DNA from: Candidatus Poribacteria bacterium
GTDB taxonomy: Bacteria > Poribacteria > WGA-4E > WGA-3G
Assembly: GCA_022825665.1 (NCBI GenBank)
Contig: JAJDWI010000153.1
Coordinates: forward strand, 1 to 64,000
Reading direction: 5' to 3'
DNA: 64,000 nt
Shown in pieces: positions 38,850-47,798 of the stretch. The notes under the pieces were generated by a model. The model was not told the origin of the DNA. It saw nothing but the letters and a program-made list of their open reading frames with translations, and did not search any database. Positions within the stretch are counted from its first letter, which is position 1. Every line of letters begins with the position of its first letter. The translations under genes and the position numbers were made by a program.

Positions 38850-39593
38850 ATGACTGAAGAACAGAAATTTATATTTGACTTAAAAGGATATCTCTTACTC
38901 CCAGAAGTGCTAACACCCTCTGAAGTTACTGAAGTGAAAGCTCAGATTGATACCATTCGAACGGATGCTGAAGCATTACCGCCGCATGAACGTCAGTTTC
39001 CGGGTGGTGCGTCCTCTATGTTAATTGACCATCCTGTTATCATGGATATCCTTAAGGAAATATTAGGTGAAGTTCGGATGGAATCAAGTTGGTTTACCTA
39101 CCGTTCTATGGGGAATGGTGGTCCTCCGCCTCACGGTGGTGTACGAAATGTCAATCCTAATTTTAGTTATCAGTGTACAAATGGTAAGATATACTCAGCC
39201 TTGACACGTGTGGTGTTTGAATTAAACGAAGTAAAGGTAGACGAAGGTGGTACTCTTTTTCTTCCGGGAAGTCACAAAGCTAACTTCCAAATTCCAGAGT
39301 CACATCGAACAACAGAATCCTCACTTTTTGAGACATATAGTTGCCCTCCTGGTTCAGCGATTATCTTCACAGAGAATCTCTGCCATTCAGGGGATACGTG
39401 GAAGAATCCGGATCGTCCTCGAATCGCAGTCTTTAATTGCTATAATTTTGTTGGTTGTCAATTTCATAGACCGACAGTGCCAAAACATATAATTGATGGG
39501 TTACCTCCAGATAAACAAGCATTTTTCCGCAATGTCTGGGTTTGGCATCAGGGAGGACCTGATAACGGTAAAAATCTACGTTATGACGGTTGA
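38850..39593 (+). CDS. Phytanoyl-CoA dioxygenase (PhyH)-like protein
   Basis: MTEEQKFIFDLKGYLLLPEVLTPSEV, VDEGGTLFLPGSHKANFQIP, GSAIIFTENLCHSGDTWKNPDRPRIAVFNCYN. Confidence 0.9.
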   Translation: MTEEQKFIFDLKGYLLLPEVLTPSEVTEVKAQIDTIRTDAEALPPHERQFPGGASSMLIDHPVIMDILKEILGEVRMESSWFTYRSMGNGGPPPHGGVRNVNPNFSYQCTNGKIYSALTRVVFELNEVKVDEGGTLFLPGSHKANFQIPESHRTTESSLFETYSCPPGSAIIFTENLCHSGDTWKNPDRPRIAVFNCYNFVGCQFHRPTVPKHIIDGLPPDKQAFFRNVWVWHQGGPDNGKNLRYDG

Positions 39594-39608
39594 TGATGCG
39601 AAAAATAG

Positions 39609-39953
39609 ATGTACATGGCAAATACGACTGAGGTATCTTCAGAATTGCTTATCCGTGTTGCACAAGCGGATGCGCGTAGAGATGCCTCAAAGTGGCGTTG
39701 GAGGACGTTTGGGATAGGTCTTTGTATTGTATCTGTTATCAATATTGTCCTTCTCGGTATCGTCATTCTTTTTGTGTATCTGATAATACCTACAATTGAC
39801 CTATCTTCACCAGAGAGAGTAAATATCTACTCACAACATCCTGCTCTCTATACCAAGTATTACCGAAAAACATTGAAAACGTTACGAGCCATGAATATTT
39901 TTTGTGGGTGGATAATTGGAATAATCATAATTCTTTTTTTAAGTTTGTTTTAG
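39609..39953 (+). CDS. Small membrane protein (2 TM)
   Basis: Two clear hydrophobic segments; no family recognised. Confidence 0.55.
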   Translation: MYMANTTEVSSELLIRVAQADARRDASKWRWRTFGIGLCIVSVINIVLLGIVILFVYLIIPTIDLSSPERVNIYSQHPALYTKYYRKTLKTLRAMNIFCGWIIGIIIILFLSLF

Positions 39954-39976
39954 AGAAGGAGTAAAAATTTAACTGT

Positions 39977-40303
39977 ATGGTAGAAAAAGAAAAGCCGTAT
40001 GAGAATATTAAAGGTCAACTCATTCTGCGCGATCATCTTGCCGCAGACAGAACAATCTTGGCGAATGAGAGAACCTTCCTCGCCTATATCCGTACGGCAT
40101 TAACACTATTCGTTGCAGGATTATCTTTTGTACATTTTGATATAATGAATTCACTGCTTATTGATGGTATAATCGGTGGTGTGCTTATGTTTATCGGTGC
40201 TATTACATTTTTTTTGGGAATGTATAGATACCATAAAATGAAAACGCTTATTCGTGAGATCAAGCAGAAAGAATTAGCAGAAGGGATTGGTCATGAAAAT
40301 TAG
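39977..40303 (+). CDS. DUF202 (YidH-like) membrane protein
   Basis: LAADRTILANERTFLAYIRTALTLFVAGLSF; three TM segments. Confidence 0.88.
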   Translation: MVEKEKPYENIKGQLILRDHLAADRTILANERTFLAYIRTALTLFVAGLSFVHFDIMNSLLIDGIIGGVLMFIGAITFFLGMYRYHKMKTLIREIKQKELAEGIGHEN

Positions 40304-41327
40304 AGAAGTTGTTGTAACTGGACAGAACCAAGTTGAACTACAAACAGGTGAGTTTGATGATTCAATTCAATCTCCTAACGAGATATTGATAGACACAGAA
40401 TATACGTTCATCAGTAGCGGAACTGAACTTGCCAACTATACAGGAAGAGAACCGAAAGTAACTCAGAAAGGCGCGTGGTGTGCTTATCCGTGGCGTTCTG
40501 GTTATGCTAACGTTGGGGTTGTGCGTGATGTTGGTACGAATGTTACTCGCGCTGCACCCGGAGACCGTGTCTTTACTTATGGACGACATGCGTCAACTAT
40601 ACGGTATTCACAGGATAGATTGATTGTACCTGTGAGTGAATCAATTGATCCGGGGGTTGTCGCTGCGTCACGGATGGCAGGCGTTGCGATGACATCCATC
40701 ATTGTCTCAGAGATTGGCACTAACTCGCGTGTTATTGTATTCGGATTAGGGTTAGTTGGGAATCTTGCATCACAGATGTTTCGAATTCATGGGTGTCGCG
40801 TTATCGGTGTGGACCCTGTGAAGGAAAGACGCGAGTTAGCGGAACGGTGTGGGATAGCGCAAACTGTTGGGAGAAATACAGAGGAAGTTCAAGCACAACT
40901 CCAAGACCTGACTAATGGGGAACTCGGTCATATCACTGTTGATGCGGTTGGACATAGTAGTGTAGTGATGCAAGCACTCCGTGCCACTGCGAGTCATGGA
41001 CAACTGGTTATTCTCGGTTCTCCGCGTGTTTCTGTTACAGGTGATTTGACAGAATTACTCTCAGATACACATTTACGATGGATAACAATTCGCGGTGCGT
41101 TGGAATGGTGTGTCCCGATGTATCCTGATATTGGTAACCGCGTATCACAATTCAGCAAGCAACAGACCATTTTTGATTGGATTGACCGGGGACAGTTGGA
41201 TGTTGAATCGTTAATTTCGCATCGTCTTAAACCTGATCAAATCAAGCAGGCTTATGATGGACTTCTGAATGAACCCAATGTTTATACCGGTGTTGTTTTG
41301 GATTGGGGTCAAGGCACCACTACCTAA
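40293..41327 (+). CDS. Medium-chain dehydrogenase/reductase (zinc-type alcohol dehydrogenase-like)
   Basis: YTFISSGTELANYTG, AAPGDRVFTYGRHA, VIVFGLGLVGNLASQMFRIHGCRVIGVDP. Confidence 0.87.
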   Translation: MKIREVVVTGQNQVELQTGEFDDSIQSPNEILIDTEYTFISSGTELANYTGREPKVTQKGAWCAYPWRSGYANVGVVRDVGTNVTRAAPGDRVFTYGRHASTIRYSQDRLIVPVSESIDPGVVAASRMAGVAMTSIIVSEIGTNSRVIVFGLGLVGNLASQMFRIHGCRVIGVDPVKERRELAERCGIAQTVGRNTEEVQAQLQDLTNGELGHITVDAVGHSSVVMQALRATASHGQLVILGSPRVSVTGDLTELLSDTHLRWITIRGALEWCVPMYPDIGNRVSQFSKQQTIFDWIDRGQLDVESLISHRLKPDQIKQAYDGLLNEPNVYTGVVLDWGQGTTT

Positions 41328-41498
41328 AGACTGAAGCTTGTGCTTGGTAGCAGTGATTTAAGGCTTTTTAGTTGAAGTATAAACCTTTCGCCCGCTGGGG
41401 CTTTGGGAGAGGGTGATAGGTGCTATACATATAGGTGTCAATTTAGTGCGTAACCATAAGCGTCAATTTAGTGATTCTTGTCTGTCTGAATTGCTTGT

Positions 41499-41644
41499 TG
41501 TCTGAACCAGGATTTTCAGGATTAGGAGTTGGTGACTATTTATATTCCGTTGTTAAGGATGAATGCTACCTTTTGGAAAAGAACATTGGCATATAAATCT
41601 CTTATTCTGCTAATCTTGTAATCCTGTAAATCTTGGTTCAGACA
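41499..41644. mobile_element. MITE-like inverted-repeat element family C, copy 2
   Basis: TGTCTGAACCAGGATTTTCAGGAT ... ATCCTGTAAATCTTGGTTCAGACA. Confidence 0.78.
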
Positions 41645-41700
41645 TAATACATGTCGGAGGTCGCTTTGCTTGTTTCGACTTATGGGACTGTATGTGAGAT

Positions 41701-41750
41701 GACCTTGCCCCTACGGAATGTGAGAGGCGCAATGAATTGCGCGACTACGA
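41701..41750 (-). repeat. Intergenic repeat family B, partial copy 3
   Basis: gaccttgcccctacggaatgtgagaggcgcaatgaattgcgcgactac. Confidence 0.75.
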
Positions 41751-41856
41751 ACCAGAATGGTGTAAACATGTGCAAAAACATATCGTGTGTTAACTAACGT
41801 AGTACCTTGAGATAATATTTATCGTTATATATTTTGTTCTGATATGGACTGATTAG

Positions 41857-42609
41857 ATGCCGATACCTAATCTAAATTCTGAAGGTGAATTGCCTGTCGG
41901 AATACACCGAGCAACAATTGATGAAGTCGTTGGTCAATTTGGTAGGGGCACGTTACAACGGGAAATTGTTACAGACCGTTTGCGAAAGATTTATCAAATT
42001 GCTAAAGATACAGGACATCTTCAACGATTGCTCATATTTGGAAGTTATGTAACTGCAAAACCGGAACCTAACGATATTGATGTTGTTTTAGTTTTTGATG
42101 ACGATTTTAATATAGCGGTTTGCAATGAGGAAATAAAAAACCTTCTGAGTCATGAGAAAGCAGATGCTGTATTCGGCGCGAGTATTTTCTGGATACGTCC
42201 GTCACTACTGTTTTTAGAATCGCTTGAAGATGGTGAACAGTTTTATCTAAGCGATCGTCGTCAAGGTGGGGTTATATATCGCTTCTACAAACGGAAAAAT
42301 GGTTGGCCCCTTATCGGCGATGGTTCGGTGGCGAACAAACCACAGGTGTGGTATCGGGCTCAACTAACATTAGATGGAGATTCATTTACCTTTAAGTTAA
42401 AGGAACGAGATGATGATACACCTTTTGATAAGGTGGATATTGCAACATCAGCGAAAGACGGTGATTATAAAACCGGTAAGTTTGGGAACTACGGTCTTGT
42501 TTACATAGATAATCTGTTTATTGGTGATTCAGTTGATGACCTCGTTTTACCTGTAGAACCACAAAATAAGGTAAGCACAACTTGGGCAAAGATTAAATCT
42601 GCATATTAA
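41857..42609 (+). CDS. DUF6932-like nucleotidyltransferase domain with a C-terminal LamG/concanavalin-like extension
   Basis: GSYVTAKPEPNDIDVVLVFDDDF (GS...DxD NTase motif); C-terminal VWYRAQLTLDGDSFTFKLKERDDDTPFDKV...TGKFGNYGLVYIDNLFIGD resembles LamG-like extracellular domains. Confidence 0.62.
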   Translation: MPIPNLNSEGELPVGIHRATIDEVVGQFGRGTLQREIVTDRLRKIYQIAKDTGHLQRLLIFGSYVTAKPEPNDIDVVLVFDDDFNIAVCNEEIKNLLSHEKADAVFGASIFWIRPSLLFLESLEDGEQFYLSDRRQGGVIYRFYKRKNGWPLIGDGSVANKPQVWYRAQLTLDGDSFTFKLKERDDDTPFDKVDIATSAKDGDYKTGKFGNYGLVYIDNLFIGDSVDDLVLPVEPQNKVSTTWAKIKSAY

Positions 42610-42688
42610 TATACGGACAACAATATATGTATGTTAATAATCGACTGAATACTTGACCTAACAGCTATGCTTATTGTGTATGTTAAAT

Positions 42689-42815
42689 ATTCAGAATTTT
42701 CAGAGTCATTCCTGATAATATAGGTCATAAATAGCCTATGAATCCAAATATAATACGGGTATGTAGCACATGGCAAAATTGTGCATATTTTCGTCTGACT
42801 CTGAAAACTCTGAAT
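42689..42815. mobile_element. Short MITE-like inverted-repeat element (family E)
   Basis: 20-bp terminal inverted repeat with one mismatch: ATTCAGAATTTTCAGAGTCA ... TGACTCTGAAAACTCTGAAT. Confidence 0.65.
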
Positions 42816-42994
42816 CTTTCATATCAATATATACCGTAGATTCTTGGTGGTTTATGAATTAATTAGACACTGATGTATTGTAGGAGGGAACTCCGATTCC
42901 CGACTACCACAGTGTTTGGTTGCATATTGGAAACTGCTCCTTAAGACGATACCTATCTACACTAAAACTATTTTAGAATAATGAGAATTACATT

Positions 42995-44272
42995 ATGTCA
43001 ACATTTATTGAATACGGTGGAATTAACACTATCATTACATCAGAAGAGAAACGAGTGCTGCTACAAGAGGCACTATTGAAGTTGGGTGGCATACCAAAGA
43101 AGATATTAGTTATACCACCAGATATAACGCGTCTACATTCCAACGCAGGAGAACTGACGCGTATACTGTATCAACTTTGGGATGCTGCAAATGGCACTAC
43201 CTTTGATGTTTTACCTGCTATTGGAACACATTCTCCAATGACCGAAGGACAAATTTCTGAGATGTATGGTGATTTGCCAAAAGCCACTTACCATGAACAT
43301 CAGTGGCGGACAGGACTATACCATTTTGGTGAAGTTCCTTCTGAATTTGTTCAAGAAGTATCTTCAGGAAAACTGAATTATAGTATTCCTGTTGCAGTCA
43401 ACCGTAGACTTGTGGAAGGCGATTATGAACTCATATTCTCTGTAGGACAAGTAATTCCTCACGAGGTAATAGGGATCGCTAACGGATTCAAGAATGTTCT
43501 TATAGGTGCAGGTGGCGTTGAAATGATCAACAAGTCACATTTCCTCGGTGCTGTGGACGGTATGGAACGATTGATGGGAAGGACAGATACTTCTGTCAGA
43601 CGTGTGCTGAATTATGCACATACAAACTACTTGAAACAACTTGGTATTGTTTATGTGATGAGCGTGATGGATGTGGATACATCGGGTGAACGTGTGATGC
43701 GTGGACTTTACATTGGTGATGATGCACGGACTTTTGAAACAGCAGCAGAACTAAGCCGAAATGTGAATATGACGTTCTTGGATGAACCCTTAGATAAGGT
43801 AGTCGTCTACTTGGATCCGAAGGAATTCAAAAGCACGTGGCTCGGTAACAAAGCGATTTATCGGACGCGGATGGCAATGGCAGACGATGGAGAGTTAATA
43901 ATAATTGCACCGGGATTACAAGAATTTGGTGAGGATGCTGAGATAGACAGACTCATCCGAAAATATGGTTATCGCGGGACTGAAACAACACTCAAGGCAG
44001 TAGAGGAGAATGAGGAACTTCAAAATAACCTATCGGCTGCTGCACACCTTATTCACGGCAGTACTGAAGGTCGTTTCAAGGTTGTCTATGCCACCAAACA
44101 CCTCTCGCAAGAGGAAATTGAATCTGTTGGATATGAGTGGAGACCTTTGGACGATGTGATTGATGAATATAATATTGATAATCTTGTAGATGGATTCAAT
44201 GACGATGGATCTTTCTATATCAGTGAACCGGGGCAAGGTTTATGGGCTTTACGTTCAAGGTTTATTGAGTAA
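42995..44272 (+). CDS. LarA-like (nickel-pincer racemase/epimerase family, DUF2088) protein
   Basis: VIPPDITRLHSNAGELT, LPAIGTHSPMTEGQISEMYG, YHEHQWR, VIPHEVIGIANGFKNVLIGAGGVEMINKSHFLGAVDG. Confidence 0.85.
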   Translation: MSTFIEYGGINTIITSEEKRVLLQEALLKLGGIPKKILVIPPDITRLHSNAGELTRILYQLWDAANGTTFDVLPAIGTHSPMTEGQISEMYGDLPKATYHEHQWRTGLYHFGEVPSEFVQEVSSGKLNYSIPVAVNRRLVEGDYELIFSVGQVIPHEVIGIANGFKNVLIGAGGVEMINKSHFLGAVDGMERLMGRTDTSVRRVLNYAHTNYLKQLGIVYVMSVMDVDTSGERVMRGLYIGDDARTFETAAELSRNVNMTFLDEPLDKVVVYLDPKEFKSTWLGNKAIYRTRMAMADDGELIIIAPGLQEFGEDAEIDRLIRKYGYRGTETTLKAVEENEELQNNLSAAAHLIHGSTEGRFKVVYATKHLSQEEIESVGYEWRPLDDVIDEYNIDNLVDGFNDDGSFYISEPGQGLWALRSRFIE

Positions 44273-44413
44273 ATTTAGCACAAATTATAGCGACATTTTG
44301 AATTATTAATACATTATAAATTAGAATTAGAATTTTGTATAACGGACTAATTTATGATATAATTTGACTCGTTAATTTAATGGTAAACGAAAACAATCAT
44401 TTTTACTATAGTT

Positions 44414-44635
44414 ATACCATTTCTAACATGTAATGTCTCTCTTTTGTAGCACAAACTTTATGAAGATTAATTCGGTAATTTCAACATTCCCAATCTCGGT
44501 AGGTGCGGTTTCCTAACCGCACCGGACTTTGATGTAATATTACCGAATCTATTTTTTAATCTTCATTTAGTTTGTGTCCCAAAGGATTACAACCATAAAA
44601 ACCGTAAATGAGACAATAATTTATAGAAATGGTAT
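44414..44635. mobile_element. MITE-like inverted-repeat element family A, copy 2
   Basis: Perfect ATACCATTTCTA ... TAGAAATGGTAT ends; reverse-complement match along its length to 8093-8323. Confidence 0.82.
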
Positions 44636-44662
44636 TAGCTCTAAACACAGATAAATTGACTT

Positions 44663-45685
44663 GTGAAAATACTTGGAATAGACACATCTTGTGATGAAAC
44701 CGCTGCAGCAGTCGTTGAAGACGGTCGTAAGGTCTTATCAAATGTAGTTGCCTCTCAAATAAAAGACCACCAAGAATATGGTGGTGTGGTGCCAGAGTTG
44801 GCTTCACGTAAACATATTGAAGCAATCAACTATATCGTCAACAAGTCATTAAATGATGCAAATGTAACATTTGATGATATGGATGCGATTGCTGTAACAA
44901 ACCGACCCGGATTAATAGGTGCATTACTTGTTGGTGTTGCAGCAGCAAAAAGCCTTGCCTACTGTCACAACCTTCCATTGCTTGGTATAAATCATATTGA
45001 AGGACATATCTACGCAAATTACATGGTGCACGATTCCCTAACATTTCCGCACATTTGCTTGACTGTTTCGGGTGGACATACACTATTAGTAGAAGTTCAT
45101 GAAGGTTGGAAATACAAAGTATTAGGGACTACTCAGGATGATGCAGCAGGTGAAGTTTATGATAAGGTTGCTAAATATCTCGGACTCGGGTTTCCCGGCG
45201 GTCGTATTATTGACGAATTAGCACAGAAAGGTAATCCTACTGTCATTGACTTTCCTCGTCCAATGCTTCGAAGTGGTGATTATCAATTCAGTTTTAGCGG
45301 CATAAAAACCTCTGTTCGTTATTTTGTAGAGAAAGCAGAACGAGATGGAACTGTTGACAGAGGAGAAATCAGCATTGAAGACATCGCTGCAAGTTTTCAA
45401 GCAGCGGTTGTGGAGGTGCTTGTATATAAGACAATCCATGCTGCGAGAACAACTGGTGCCAGTACTATTACATTGACTGGTGGGGTTGCAGCAAACAGTG
45501 AATTACGATCATCTCTAAAAAATGCTGCTGAGGAAATCAACGCTGATGTATTCTATCCACCAATTAATCTATGTACGGACAATGGTGCTATGATCGCAGG
45601 TATTGCTTATGAAAAATTTCAACAAGGATTAAGAGATGAACTGTCTCTTAATGCTGCAGCAAACGGGTCTATAGTAGATGCATAA
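44663..45685 (+). CDS. tsaD: tRNA N6-adenosine threonylcarbamoyltransferase
   Basis: MKILGIDTSCDETAAAVVEDG, GGVVPELASRKHIEAI, GINHIEGHIYAN, CLTVSGGHTLL, GGVAANSELR. GTG start. Confidence 0.97.
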   Translation: MKILGIDTSCDETAAAVVEDGRKVLSNVVASQIKDHQEYGGVVPELASRKHIEAINYIVNKSLNDANVTFDDMDAIAVTNRPGLIGALLVGVAAAKSLAYCHNLPLLGINHIEGHIYANYMVHDSLTFPHICLTVSGGHTLLVEVHEGWKYKVLGTTQDDAAGEVYDKVAKYLGLGFPGGRIIDELAQKGNPTVIDFPRPMLRSGDYQFSFSGIKTSVRYFVEKAERDGTVDRGEISIEDIAASFQAAVVEVLVYKTIHAARTTGASTITLTGGVAANSELRSSLKNAAEEINADVFYPPINLCTDNGAMIAGIAYEKFQQGLRDELSLNAAANGSIVDA

Positions 45686-45690
45686 ATGGA

Positions 45691-46326
45691 GTGAAGTGTT
45701 TGGATTCTGATTTACGCGTCCAAAAGGCTGTTGATTGTCTAAATACTGGCGGTATTATCGCAATTCCTACCGACACTGTTTATGGTGTGGGAACAGACCC
45801 ATTTAATGTTGATGCTGTGCAAAAACTATACACCATAAAAGGTAGACCTGAAGATAAACCAATTCCTTTAGTTCTCGGTACTGTTGAAGATGTTGAACAA
45901 GTTGCACAGAATCTAACAGGATACTTCTACCATTTGACTGAAAAATATTGGCCGGGCGGATTGACAATCATTGTTGAGGCAAAGAATTTACTGCCACAAC
46001 TTACAGCAGGTGGGACAACAGTTGGTTTAAGGATTCCAAATCAACCAGTCCTCTTGGAGATTCTTCAGAAGTTTGGTGGTCCCTTGGCTATCACGAGCGC
46101 AAATATATCAGGAAAACCCGCAGCAACCTCTCCTGATGAATTTGGCGAAGAACTCACTTCAAAAATAGGCTACATCGTTGATGACGGAGAAACACCTGGA
46201 CCTATACCCTCAACAGTCTATGATATATCCGTTTCACCTCCACAAGTTCGCAGAGAAGGTGTAATACCGACTGAAACCCTTGCAAAGGAGTTGATGTGTT
46301 ACAACAGATACTTAAACAACTCCTAA
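45691..46326 (+). CDS. L-threonylcarbamoyladenylate synthase (Sua5/YciO/YrdC)
   Basis: GGIIAIPTDTVYGVGTDPFN, GRPEDKPIPLVLG, WPGGLTIIVEA, LAITSANISGKPAATSPDE, PSTVYD. Confidence 0.95.
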   Translation: MKCLDSDLRVQKAVDCLNTGGIIAIPTDTVYGVGTDPFNVDAVQKLYTIKGRPEDKPIPLVLGTVEDVEQVAQNLTGYFYHLTEKYWPGGLTIIVEAKNLLPQLTAGGTTVGLRIPNQPVLLEILQKFGGPLAITSANISGKPAATSPDEFGEELTSKIGYIVDDGETPGPIPSTVYDISVSPPQVRREGVIPTETLAKELMCYNRYLNNS

Positions 46327-46880
46327 ACTTCCTTGTCACCCCGACAGGGAATATGGTATTACTCGGTGTAGGATGTGTAATTGTATTAGGGATCGTATAT
46401 CACAGATGGAGACAAATACCTGGATTGACGGTATCTATAATTCAGGATGATACTTGGTTCATCAATCGAGATGATAATAACAAGTTGGCAATAGTTGTTT
46501 CGCTACATCTAATCAACAAATCTGGTGCTCCAATTCAATTATCCAAATGTAAGTTAAGTGGTTATACGCCAAAACCTCCGCCTGAACAGATATTTTTAGA
46601 AGGATATGACAAAACCATTGAACTTACCTATCCAGAGTATGACTCTTTTTCAGATGTAGTAGGAAAATCTGAAAACTTCAATTCTGCATACATTCTTAAC
46701 CCGTATACCGAACAACGAATGTGGACATATTATGAGTCGGGTATTGTAACATTAAAAAACATGCTTCGCACACCGATTGTTCTAAAAGATTTGAACAGAA
46801 AGAAAAAGTCTATACAGGTCGCTGTACCGCGCAATATGGAACAGATTCAATTATATCGCGAGGCAGCAATGCGTTGGTAA
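46296..46880 (+). CDS. Hypothetical membrane-anchored protein
   Basis: One N-terminal TM, then a soluble domain; overlaps the end of the Sua5-like gene. Confidence 0.55.
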   Translation: MLQQILKQLLNFLVTPTGNMVLLGVGCVIVLGIVYHRWRQIPGLTVSIIQDDTWFINRDDNNKLAIVVSLHLINKSGAPIQLSKCKLSGYTPKPPPEQIFLEGYDKTIELTYPEYDSFSDVVGKSENFNSAYILNPYTEQRMWTYYESGIVTLKNMLRTPIVLKDLNRKKKSIQVAVPRNMEQIQLYREAAMRW

Positions 46881-47018
46881 GTCTATTACTCTTTCAGGTG
46901 TAACTTCTTCTAATATATATACTCACTATTTCATACCAACCTTATATATCGTTCCAATTCATTTGCCATTTTTCTAAGTGTATGGTATCCTATATTCTCA
47001 TGGAGGGGTACCAAATCT

Positions 47019-47777
47019 GTGGCATCAATAAATGACATCGCAAACGAATTTATCCGTGAAGAAATTGAAGAATATCTTGAACGTCCTGATGAGATAGAAC
47101 TTTTCATCAATATGTTCGCGCAAGCAACACCTGAAATGCAGGACATTTCCGCTGCGTTAATTGATGGAGACCATCACACTGTTGACGACTTAACTAAAGA
47201 AGCACTTGCATCAGGTACAGAAGCTTTGGAAATTATGGATGATGGTCTAATTGCTGGTATGGGAATCGTCGGTATAAAGTTTCGTGAAAACTTCATCTTT
47301 GTACCTGAAGTTCTTGCATGTGCACGTGCAATGAAAGCAGGGATGGCACATATTGAACCTATTCTCTCTGAATCGGGTATCGAACCTGTAGGTACAGTTA
47401 TTATGGGAACCGTCAAAGGTGATTTGCACGATATTGGCAAAAACTTATGTATTATGATGCTGCGGGGAGCAGGTTTTGTTGTGTATGATTTGGGGGTAGA
47501 TACCTCCGAAGACGAATTTATTGATGCAGTGGAAGAATACGAAGCACCTATCTTAGGAATGTCAGCACTGCTAACTACAACGATGCCAAATATGGGTAAG
47601 ACAATAGATGCCTTTATTGATGAAGACCTACGTGAAGAAGTGAAGATTATGGTTGGTGGGGCACCTGTCACTCAGACATTTGCCGATGATATGGGGGCAG
47701 ATGGATACGGAAAGGATGCCTTAGCATGCGTCGCCTTAGCTAAGCAGTTTCTACAAGAAGAACCCGAAGAATGGTAA
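47019..47777 (+). CDS. Corrinoid-binding protein (MtbC/MttC-like, B12-binding)
   Basis: N-terminal helical cap, GTVKGDLHDIGKNLCIMMLRGAGFVVYDLGVD (DxHxxG B12 motif), GMSALLTTTMPNM, GGAPVTQTFADDMGADGYGKDA. GTG start. Confidence 0.93.
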   Translation: MASINDIANEFIREEIEEYLERPDEIELFINMFAQATPEMQDISAALIDGDHHTVDDLTKEALASGTEALEIMDDGLIAGMGIVGIKFRENFIFVPEVLACARAMKAGMAHIEPILSESGIEPVGTVIMGTVKGDLHDIGKNLCIMMLRGAGFVVYDLGVDTSEDEFIDAVEEYEAPILGMSALLTTTMPNMGKTIDAFIDEDLREEVKIMVGGAPVTQTFADDMGADGYGKDALACVALAKQFLQEEPEEW

Positions 47778-47798
47778 ATCAAACAGATTGTATATTAT

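Noticed and set aside
46880-47018. Possible cobalamin riboswitch upstream of the corrinoid gene
   Set aside because: The region is only ~140 bp and I could not recognise a B12-box or the conserved core.
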